Source of the DNA: Actinomycetales bacterium
Lineage (GTDB): Bacteria > Actinomycetota > Actinomycetes > Actinomycetales > Dermabacteraceae
Length of the DNA stretch: 7,393 nt
Direction of reading: 5' to 3'
Assembly: GCA_012799425.1 (NCBI GenBank)
Contig: JAAZLF010000443.1
Location: 1 to 7,393 of the forward strand
How positions within the stretch are numbered: the stretch's first letter is position 1; the number at the start of each line of letters is the position of its first letter. This document shows, piece by piece, positions 1-5,522 of the stretch. The notes under the pieces are model-generated. The model had not been told where the DNA came from. It made no database searches and worked only from the letters and a program-made list of their open reading frames with translations. The position numbers and the translations under genes were made by a program.

Positions 1-39
1 CAGTTCGGCGGAGGATTGAAGCGATATGCCATCGGGTAG
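1..39 (+). CDS. Possible 3' end of an upstream gene (partial)
   Basis: Frame 1 from the window edge reads 12 sense codons (QFGGGLKRYAIG) and then TAG at 37-39. The stretch is too short to identify any family. It is offered as the tail of an upstream plus-strand gene because a good hairpin follows 17 bases later and the next gene has its own ribosome binding site. The second frame stops even earlier (17-19) and cannot be excluded as the true tail. This is an inference only. Confidence 0.25.
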   Translation, partial: QFGGGLKRYAIG

Positions 40-56
40 CACCTTCCGGGGCGAAG

Positions 57-81
57 TTCGTGGGCGGGGACCCCCCATGGA
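57..81 (+). terminator. Hairpin, candidate terminator upstream of fabG
   Basis: Bases 57-64 pair with 74-81 and bases 66-67 pair with 72-73. This gives a ten-pair stem with two G-U wobbles, one bulged C at 65 and a four-base loop (68-71). No T tract follows, which is common for actinobacterial terminators but leaves the call unproven. It lies just after the presumed end of an upstream gene and before the only promoter-like -10 of this gap, so it would separate that gene from fabG. Confidence 0.35.
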
Positions 82-108
82 CCCCGACACTGTCTCGACC
101 CGTATCGT
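78..108 (+). promoter_or_regulatory. Weak candidate promoter for fabG
   Basis: TATCGT at 103-108 is the only TANNNT-type -10 hexamer between the window start and fabG. A poor -35 match, TGGACC at 78-83, lies 19 bases upstream. Transcription would start near 115 and leave a leader of about 90 bases. The remainder of the gap (109-195) shows no further structure I can support. Confidence 0.22.
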
Positions 109-195
109 AGAGCACGAGCACACGCCGGGGCATACGCCCTCGCCGCGCGCCACCGTCTTCCGTGGCACGATCCGCTCGTCCCGATCCCTTCATCC

Positions 196-200
196 AGGAG
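196..200 (+). promoter_or_regulatory. Ribosome binding site fixing the fabG start
   Basis: AGGAG sits five bases before the ATG at 206. It decides the start against an in-frame ATG at 26, which would add 60 residues with no resemblance to a short-chain dehydrogenase N terminus. Confidence 0.8.
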
Positions 201-205
201 TCCGT

Positions 206-931
206 ATGTCCGACGCCATCACCGAGCCGCGCAGTGTCCTGATCACCGGAGGGAACCGAGGCATCGGCCGCTCGATCGCCGAGGAGTTCCTCCGTCGCGG
301 CGACAAGGTGGCCGTCACCAGCCGTTCCGGCGAGGGCGGCCCCGAGGGCGCCCTGACCGTCGCCGCCGATGTCACCGACGGCGAGAGCCTCGATGCCGCG
401 ATCAAGACGGTCGAAGAGGCCCACGGGCCGATCGAGGTGCTGGTGGCCAACGCCGGCATCACCGACGATCAGCTCCTGCTGCGCATGGGGGATGACTCCT
501 TCGAGAAGGTGCTGGACACGAACCTCACCGGCTCGTTCCGCACCGTCAAGCGGGTCATCAAGTCGATGATGCGCAAGAAGAAGGGGCGGATCGTCCTGAT
601 CAGCTCCGTGGTGGGCCTGTACGGCTCACCCGGGCAGGTCAACTACGCCGCCTCGAAGTCCGGACTGATCGGTATCGCCCGCGCTCTCACCCGCGAGCTC
701 GGCTCGCGCGGCATCACCGCGAACGTGGTCGCCCCCGGATACATCGACACCGAGATGACCCAGTCCCTCTCCGAAGAGCTCCAGGCCTCGTACCGTAAGG
801 CGATCCCCGCCGGCCGCTTCGCGGATCCCGTCGAGGTCGCCAAGGCTGTCACGTTCCTGGCCAGCGACGACGCCGCCTACATCTCCGGCGCCGTCATCCC
901 GGTCGACGGCGGCCTCGGCATGGGACACTGA
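206..931 (+). CDS. fabG: 3-oxoacyl-[acyl-carrier-protein] reductase FabG
   Basis: A 241-residue cytoplasmic short-chain dehydrogenase of the FabG type. It should reduce 3-oxoacyl-ACP to 3-hydroxyacyl-ACP with NADPH in fatty-acid elongation. Visible marks are the nucleotide-binding TGGNRGIG (14-21), NAG (82-84), and the catalytic set N106, S134, Y147 and K151, the last two in the YAASK motif. The tail carries APGYIDTEM and a PVDGG segment near the end, both standard for the family. Length is normal (about 240-250). ATG 206 is preferred because of the AGGAG five bases upstream and because the Rossmann strand begins about ten residues in, as expected. A sixA-type gene follows after 45 bases on the same strand and is probably cotranscribed. 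FabG-like dehydrogenases are numerous, so a different acyl or sugar substrate is possible, but this sequence is close to the true FabG pattern. Confidence 0.9.
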   Translation: MSDAITEPRSVLITGGNRGIGRSIAEEFLRRGDKVAVTSRSGEGGPEGALTVAADVTDGESLDAAIKTVEEAHGPIEVLVANAGITDDQLLLRMGDDSFEKVLDTNLTGSFRTVKRVIKSMMRKKKGRIVLISSVVGLYGSPGQVNYAASKSGLIGIARALTRELGSRGITANVVAPGYIDTEMTQSLSEELQASYRKAIPAGRFADPVEVAKAVTFLASDDAAYISGAVIPVDGGLGMGH

Positions 932-976
932 ATCCATACTTCTCTCGACGATCTCCGAAGGCGTGAACGCACCTCC

Positions 977-1504
977 ATGTCATCCTCCGACCCTGACAGT
1001 CGCCTGCTGCTCCTGATGCGCCACGGGAAGGCGGAGAGCGGATCCGGCCAGCCGGACCACGAACGCGCCCTGGCGGAGAAGGGCCTCACGCAGGCGCAGC
1101 TGGTGGGGGAGTACCTCACAGCTCAGAACGTGCAGGTCTCCCAGGTGCTCGTCTCGGACGCGCAGCGCACCACGCAGACCTGGGAGGCCGTGGCCTCCGC
1201 CATGCCGGGATTCGACGGCGAGGTCTCGTTCCACGAAGAGATCTACACCGGCGGGGCCGCCGATCTCCTCGCTCTGCTGCACGGCGTCGACAGGCACCTG
1301 CCCGTGGTGCTGGTCGTCGGCCACGAGCCGACGATCTCCACGCTCGCCTCGGCGCTCGCAGGGGAGGACTCCGACGCCGGGTCGATCGCGCAGGCCCGGA
1401 TCGGCATGCCCACCGGCAGCGTGGCCGTGCTCTCCGGAGCCCTCGGCAGCTGGGAGGAGCTGAAGGAGGAGTCGCTGACACTCCACACCATCGTGCGCCC
1501 CTGA
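977..1504 (+). CDS. SixA-type phosphohistidine phosphatase (histidine phosphatase superfamily)
   Basis: A 175-residue branch-1 histidine phosphatase. The N-terminal MRHGKAE holds the phospho-accepting H16 in the RHG motif. SDAQRTTQTW (60-69) supplies the second active-site arginine, R64, and VVGHEPT (113-119) supplies the second catalytic histidine, H116. The short size and the layout fit the SixA family, whose E. coli member removes phosphate from histidine in phosphotransfer domains. In actinobacteria the substrate is generally not established, so the specificity here is inferred. No signal peptide or membrane segment is seen. The ATG at 977 has no good Shine-Dalgarno: the nearest purine run, GAAGG at 957-961, is 15 bases away, so translation may depend on fabG, which ends 45 bases upstream. 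The gene ends 19 bases from the convergent serB. Confidence 0.85.
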   Translation: MSSSDPDSRLLLLMRHGKAESGSGQPDHERALAEKGLTQAQLVGEYLTAQNVQVSQVLVSDAQRTTQTWEAVASAMPGFDGEVSFHEEIYTGGAADLLALLHGVDRHLPVVLVVGHEPTISTLASALAGEDSDAGSIAQARIGMPTGSVAVLSGALGSWEELKEESLTLHTIVRP

Positions 1505-1523
1505 GCAGCGCAGCGACCCAGGG

Positions 1524-2180
1524 TCAGCGGACCGGCGCGCCCCGCTCGGCGGCCGCCTCGAGGTGCGGCCAGGCATCCCAGAGCGACTCGCCGTCCACGA
1601 TCACGTCGGCGACCTCGCGCAGTGCGGGCTTGGCGCGGAAGGCGATCCCCGTCCCGGCGGCGACCAGCATCTCGCGGTCGTTCGCCCCGTCACCCATTGC
1701 GACGGTCCGCTCCCGCGGCACGCCGTGCCGGGCGGCGAACTCCTCGAGGGCTTCGCGCTTGGCGACACCGTCGATGATCGGTCCGTGCACACGACCTGTG
1801 AAGCGCCCGTCGACGATCTCGAAGCGGTTCGCGCGCACATGATCGATGCCGGCCTCCGCGGCGAGCTCATCGATCACCTCGTGGAAACCACCGGAGACCA
1901 GGGCCGTCACCCAGCCGGCCGCTTTCGCGGCACGCACGAGATCCAGCGCTCCGGGCGTCGGCACCAGCACGCCGCGCACGGCGGCGAGCACTGACTCGTC
2001 GAGTCCCTCGAGCAGTGCCACCCGTGCACGCAGCGACTGGGAGAAGTCGAGCTCTCCGCGCATCGCCGCGGTGGTGATCTCCTCGACCTGGTCACGCACC
2101 CCCGCGTGCTCGGCGACGAGCTCGATGACCTCCTGGGTCAGGAACGTGGAATCGACATCGGAGACGAGCAGACCGGTCAC
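1524..2180 (-). CDS. serB: Phosphoserine phosphatase SerB (HAD family)
   Basis: A 218-residue HAD-superfamily phosphatase that should convert O-phospho-L-serine to L-serine, the last step of serine synthesis. Motif I is DVDST (8-12), with nucleophile D8 and acid/base D10. Motif II is the SGG at 96-98, the motif III lysine is K141, and motif IV is GDGAND (163-168). The helical cap lies between motifs I and II. It is the short form, without the N-terminal ACT-like domains found in some actinobacterial SerB proteins. The start is taken as GTG 2180-2178, which overlaps the TGA of glgC in a GTGA. No Shine-Dalgarno precedes it, so translation is probably coupled to ribosomes finishing glgC. The frame stays open further upstream, but that part is only the shadow of glgC. 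The amber inside glgC lies about 200 bases upstream and may reduce this coupling. Confidence 0.9.
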   Translation of the reverse strand: MTGLLVSDVDSTFLTQEVIELVAEHAGVRDQVEEITTAAMRGELDFSQSLRARVALLEGLDESVLAAVRGVLVPTPGALDLVRAAKAAGWVTALVSGGFHEVIDELAAEAGIDHVRANRFEIVDGRFTGRVHGPIIDGVAKREALEEFAARHGVPRERTVAMGDGANDREMLVAAGTGIAFRAKPALREVADVIVDGESLWDAWPHLEAAAERGAPVR

Positions 2181-3418
2181 GGGGTGATCACCGTTCCCTT
2201 GCCCAGCACCGTGATGCCGGATTCCGTGACGACCCAGCCGCGAGCACGGTCCTTCTCCGGATCCAGGCCGATCTGGGTCCGCGGCGGCACCACCACGCCC
2301 TTGTCGATGATGGCGCGGTGGATCTGGCAGTGGCGGCCCACGGTGACGTCGTCCATCAGCACCGAGTCGGAGACGCTGGACTACGAGTTCACGCGCACCC
2401 CGGGCGAGAGGACGGAGCTGGAGACCTGTGCGCCGGAGATCACCACGCCGGGGGAGATCACCGAGTCCACTGCGGAGCCCACACGGCCCGGACCGGCGTG
2501 CACGAACTTCGCCGGCGGCGTGTTGCGGTGCCCGGTGAAGGTCGGCCATTCGTCGTTGTACAGGTTGAAGACGGGATGGATCGAGATCAGATCCATGTGC
2601 GCCTCGTAGAAGGCGTCCAGCGTGCCCACGTCCCGCCAGTAGTCGCGGTCGCGGTCGGTGGAGCCGGGCACGTCGTTGTGGATGAAGTCGTAGACGGCCG
2701 CATCACCCTCCGCCACGAAAGAGGGCACGATGTCCCCGCCCATGTCGTGCTTGGAGGAGTCGTCCTCTGCATCCCGCGTGACCGCCTCGACCAGTGCATC
2801 GGCGGTGAAGATGTAGTTGCCCATCGAGGCGAGGATCGAGTCGGGGTCGTCGGCCAGACCTTCTGTCCGGCTCGGCTTCTCGACGAAGGCCTTGATCGTG
2901 GTCGGCTCGGCGGCGTCGGTCTCGATCACCCCGAACTGGTCCGAGAGCTCGATCGGCTGGCGGATCGCCGCGACCGTGCAGGACTTGCCCGAGGCGATAT
3001 GGGCGTCGAGCATCTGGGAGAAGTCCATGCGGTAGATGTTGTCGGCGCCGACGACCACCACGTACTCGGGCTTCTCGTCGTGGATGAGGTTCAGCGACTG
3101 CGCGATCGCATCGGCCGAGCCGCGGAACCAGTGCTTGCCCATGCGCTGCTGCGCCGGGACCGGGGCGACGTAGTTGCCCAGCAGCGAGCTCATGCGCCAG
3201 GTCTGGGCGATGTGCTTGTCCAACGAGTGCGACTTGTACTGCGTCAGCACCACCACTCGCAGGTAGCCGGAGTTGACGATGTTCGACAGGGCGAAATCGA
3301 TCAGGCGGTAGATACCGCCGAACGGGACCGCGGGCTTAGCCCGGTCGAGGGTCAGGGGCATCAGCCGCTTTCCCTCACCGCCGGCGAGAACGATGGCGAG
3401 GACCTTTTTGGACGACAT
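2177..3418 (-). pseudogene. glgC: Glucose-1-phosphate adenylyltransferase GlgC, interrupted by an in-frame amber
   Basis: ADP-glucose pyrophosphorylase, which makes ADP-glucose from ATP and glucose 1-phosphate for glycogen / alpha-glucan synthesis. The nucleotidyltransferase domain is intact: [13 protein letters not shown] (11-23), [10 protein letters not shown] (26-35), GADNIYRMD (124-132), FVEKP (178-182), DMGGDIVP (225-232) and [11 protein letters not shown] (260-270). The left-handed beta-helix domain begins around residue 305 but is cut by TAG at codon 346. The same frame then continues for 67 sense codons of typical GlgC tail (DSVLMDDVTVG, RAIIDKGV, an LDPEKDR segment, a final VLGKGTVITP) to TGA 2179-2177. 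Total span is 413 codons, the family's usual length. The start is ATG 3418; a GTG at 3445 would add nine residues. There is no Shine-Dalgarno, and a -10 six bases upstream suggests a leaderless mRNA. It overlaps serB by GTGA and diverges from glgA. With the amber, the 345-residue product lacks most of the beta-helix needed for folding, assembly and regulation, and is probably inactive. Confidence 0.9.
2381..2383 (-). other. glgC: Premature amber codon in glgC
   Basis: The plus strand reads CTA, so the gene reads TAG between VRVNS and SSVSDSVLMDD. E. coli GlgC has VRVNSF at the same place, so an aromatic residue is expected. TGG (Trp) becomes TAG by one transition, and a Tyr codon by one transversion. 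There is no frame change across the site, so a single-base substitution explains it. Confidence 0.9.
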
Positions 3419-3424
3419 GATGCG

Positions 3425-3430
3425 AGGATA
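3425..3430 (-). promoter_or_regulatory. -10 element for leaderless glgC
   Basis: On the minus strand TATCCT fits the TANNNT pattern. Six bases (CGCATC) separate it from the ATG at 3418, so transcription would begin at or next to the start codon. This agrees with the lack of any Shine-Dalgarno. The -35 region is poor: the best match is about GTGATG near 3447-3452. Confidence 0.5.
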
Positions 3431-3449
3431 GTCCAGACGTGGCACCCAT

Positions 3450-3460
3450 CACGCGGCGTG
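3450..3460. promoter_or_regulatory. Palindrome between glgC and glgA, candidate operator
   Basis: CACGC-G-GCGTG is a perfect 5+1+5 inverted repeat. It lies at about the -35 position of the proposed glgC promoter and 70 bases before glgA, a good place for a repressor serving both genes. No regulator is named. In DNA this GC-rich an 11-base palindrome can arise by chance. Confidence 0.3.
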
Positions 3461-3530
3461 CGGCCATTCGGACCCGGCGGCCTCGACAGAGGTTCGCACG
3501 CGCCCCGCCCAGGACGAGAAGGAACCGGAT

Positions 3531-4724
3531 ATGCGTGTTGATCTGCTGACCAGGGAGTACCCGCCGGAGATCTACGGCGGCGCGGGAGTGCATGTCGCGG
3601 AGCTCACCAAGGTGCTCCGGCCCCACATCGACGTGCGGGTGCGGGCCTTCGGCGCCGAGCGGGACGAGGAGGGGACCCACTCGTACTCCACCCCGGTCGA
3701 ACTCGCGGGAGCCAACGCCTCCCTGAGCACTCTGGGCACGGACCTGCTCATGGCGGCGGACTGCGCCGGAGCGGACCTCATCCACTCCCCCACCTGGTAC
3801 ACGAACTTCGCCGGCCACATCGGCTCGCTCCTGCACGGCGCACCGCACGTGCTCTCGGCCCATTCGCTCGAACCGCTGCGGCCGTGGAAGGCCGAGCAGC
3901 TCGGCGGCGGCTACGCGGTGAGCTCCTTCGCAGAGCGCACCGCCTACGAGGGCGCGGCCGGAGTCATCGCCGTCTCGGCGGGGATGCGCGAGGACATCCT
4001 GCGCGCCTACCCCACGGTCGATCCCGCGAAGGTCCACGTGGTCCACAACGGCATCGACATCGACGCCTGGTCCCCGAACCCCGAGACCTCCGCGCTGACC
4101 TCCCGGGGCATCGACCCGGAGGCGCCCACGATCGTGTTCGTCGGCCGCATCACCCGCCAGAAGGGCCTGCCGTACTTCCTGCGCGCGGTGCGCGAGCTGC
4201 CGGCCGAGCACCAGGTGGTGCTGTGCGCCGGCGCCCCGGACACCCCCGAGATCGCTCAGGAGGTGGACTCGCTGGTGGCCGAGCTGTCGAGCACCCGCGG
4301 CAATGTCCATCTGATCACCGAGATGCTGCCCCGGCACGAGCTCACCCAGATCCTCACCCACGCCACCGCCTTCGCCTGCCCGAGCATCTACGAGCCGCTG
4401 GGCATCGTGAACCTCGAGGCGATGGCGTGCGGCACGCCCGTGGTCGCCTCCGCCACCGGCGGCATCCCGGAGGTCGTGGCAGACGGCGAGACCGGGTACC
4501 TGGTGCCCCTCGAGCAGGTCAACGACGGCACCGGCACCCCCGTCGACCCCGAGAAGTTCATCGCGGACACGCGCGATGCGCTGGTGCGCATGGTCTCCGA
4601 TCCGCTGCGGGCCGAGCAGATGGGCGAGGCCTCCCGCCGTCGGGCCGCCGATCACTTCGCGTGGACGTCGATCGCCGAGCGCACCCTCGACGTCTACCGG
4701 AGGGTGCTCGCGCGCTCCGCCTGA
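3531..4724 (+). CDS. glgA: Actinobacterial GlgA/GlgM, GT4-family alpha-glucan (maltose-1-phosphate) synthase
   Basis: A 397-residue GT-B glycosyltransferase. It begins MRVDLLTREYPPEIYGGAGVH, whose glycine loop (GGAGVH, 16-21) is typical of the N-terminal Rossmann domain. The C-terminal donor domain has FVGRITRQKG (203-212), with donor-phosphate contacts R206 and K211. It also has the EX7E motif, E288 to E296 in EPLGIVNLE, and a GGIPEVV segment. This is the short GT4 actinobacterial type, not the roughly 480-residue GT5 GlgA of E. coli. The mycobacterial relative GlgM (Rv1212c) joins ADP-glucose to glucose 1-phosphate to give maltose 1-phosphate for the GlgE route, and lies next to a divergent glgC as here. 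Classical glycogen synthase activity cannot be ruled out. The ATG is preceded by AAGGAA (3519-3524) at six bases. I see no convincing -10 for it between 3431 and 3530. The substrate, ADP-glucose, would come from the divergent, broken glgC. Confidence 0.88.
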   Translation: MRVDLLTREYPPEIYGGAGVHVAELTKVLRPHIDVRVRAFGAERDEEGTHSYSTPVELAGANASLSTLGTDLLMAADCAGADLIHSPTWYTNFAGHIGSLLHGAPHVLSAHSLEPLRPWKAEQLGGGYAVSSFAERTAYEGAAGVIAVSAGMREDILRAYPTVDPAKVHVVHNGIDIDAWSPNPETSALTSRGIDPEAPTIVFVGRITRQKGLPYFLRAVRELPAEHQVVLCAGAPDTPEIAQEVDSLVAELSSTRGNVHLITEMLPRHELTQILTHATAFACPSIYEPLGIVNLEAMACGTPVVASATGGIPEVVADGETGYLVPLEQVNDGTGTPVDPEKFIADTRDALVRMVSDPLRAEQMGEASRRRAADHFAWTSIAERTLDVYRRVLARSA

Positions 4725-4730
4725 GGTCCC

Positions 4731-4744
4731 CCGGGCTCACCCGG
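4731..4744. terminator. Short hairpin between convergent genes
   Basis: CCGGG and CCCGG form a five-pair all-GC stem around a CTCA loop, immediately after the glgA stop. The loop contains the stop codon of the opposing gene. It could serve both strands, but it has no T tract and the stem is short for a terminator. Confidence 0.22.
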
Positions 4745-5522
4745 TCTCGGCGGCGACGATCGCATCGACCGCCTCGACGAGAGCTCCGCGCGCGGCGTCG
4801 TGCAGCTCATCGAGCAGGCCTCGTCGGGCGAGCGCCTCCGCCAGGTGCACGGTGTGACCATGGCCTTCCTCGATCTCGCCGCGGGTCAGCAGCAGGGTCC
4901 GTGCTGCCAGCACAAGCAGGTGCGCGGAGGAGGCTTCGAGATGGCGCGGCAGCGCGGTCGAGATCCAGCTGGGCGGGATGCGCGCCGGCTCGACCGGCTC
5001 GTCGGGCACCAGATCCAGCTCGACCGAGCCCTCCGCCGCCCGGCGCAGCGCGTGCAGCAGCTCTTCCCGCGCGCCCCCGGAGCCGGCCGACGGCGCAACA
5101 TGCGCCCCGATCGGCGCCGGCACCCGGGTCCAGGCCACGGCCGTGACCGCGCGATCCTCGCTCGTCAGCGCCGCGGTGAGCGGGATCAGCGTGTGATCGG
5201 CGATCCCGGCTGCGGTGACCACGATCGCCTGCTCCGCTTCGAGCGCCGGTCCGATCGCGGCCGGGGGGCCCACGAGCCCCGCCAGACGCCCTGGAGCCGG
5301 CAGCACCAGGCGCAGCTGCGCCAGGGGCAGCCGGCGCAGCCCGGTCATCCAGCTGAACAGGTCCTCGCCCTCCCCGCTGGCCCCGGAGCGGCCCACCCCG
5401 TAGCTCATCTGCGAGGCGTCGTCCGGGCCGAGGTCACCGCGCAGGTAGGCGGCGGTCCACAGCATCAGCACCGCTGCGCGGGGCAGCGCGACCAGATCAC
5501 GGCCCGCAGCTGCCTCGGTCAT
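4737..5522 (-). CDS. Unrecognised 261-residue protein translationally coupled to the RNB ribonuclease
   Basis: I do not recognise a family. The start is ATG 5522, whose ATGA overlaps the stop of the ribonuclease gene; the frame is open further upstream but that portion is only the ribonuclease's shadow. The protein is Ala/Leu rich, with no signal peptide. It has only short hydrophobic runs (about 11-26 and 202-213), so it is probably soluble. A strand-and-loop-looking segment (65-135) contains LPLAQLRLVLPAPGRLAGL and VAWTRVPAP, the acidic segment VELDLVPDEPVEPARIP lies at about 167-183, and helices fill 190-260. No catalytic motif, metal-binding cluster or nucleotide loop stands out. The overlap implies the two proteins are made together, which suggests (but does not show) a shared role in RNA metabolism. 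It ends 12 bases from glgA, convergently. Codon use matches its neighbours, so it is probably a native chromosomal gene. Confidence 0.8.
   Translation of the reverse strand: MTEAAAGRDLVALPRAAVLMLWTAAYLRGDLGPDDASQMSYGVGRSGASGEGEDLFSWMTGLRRLPLAQLRLVLPAPGRLAGLVGPPAAIGPALEAEQAIVVTAAGIADHTLIPLTAALTSEDRAVTAVAWTRVPAPIGAHVAPSAGSGGAREELLHALRRAAEGSVELDLVPDEPVEPARIPPSWISTALPRHLEASSAHLLVLAARTLLLTRGEIEEGHGHTVHLAEALARRGLLDELHDAARGALVEAVDAIVAAETG

Noticed and set aside
26..205. In-frame N-terminal extension of FabG from ATG 26, with GGAGG 11 bases upstream (10-14)
   Set aside because: The 60 extra residues do not resemble any FabG N terminus. The internal ATG at 206 has a well-placed AGGAG, and the hairpin at 57-81 lies inside the extension.
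970..976. CACCTCC before the sixA-type ATG, identical to the 16S rRNA anti-Shine-Dalgarno core
   Set aside because: It is the rRNA sense, not its complement, so it cannot recruit ribosomes. No flanking rRNA-like sequence exists. Probably chance.
1515..1525. GACCC-A-GGGTC palindrome at the sixA/serB convergent junction as a terminator
   Set aside because: It can form only about four pairs with a three-base loop, has no T tract, and overlaps the serB end. Too weak to call.
2381..2383. Programmed recoding of the glgC TAG (pyrrolysine or other dedicated readthrough)
   Set aside because: GlgC is not a known recoded protein, the position normally holds an aromatic residue, and no special downstream structure was evident. 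Nonsense mutation or sequencing error is simpler.
2181..2549. Longer SerB starting upstream at 2549
   Set aside because: The extra residues are the out-of-frame shadow of glgC. The HAD motif I belongs within the first dozen residues, and the GTGA overlap gives a natural start.
3401..3410. A-rich run AAAAAGG at the glgC N terminus (minus strand) as a frameshift site
   Set aside because: It simply encodes the conserved KKV start of the protein, and the zero frame continues correctly through the GlgC signature.
2318..3541. Long plus-strand open frame antisense to glgC, and similar long open frames opposite glgA and the ribonuclease
   Set aside because: Long antisense frames are expected in GC-rich genes. 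These have low-complexity Arg/Gly/His-rich translations and no recognised motifs.
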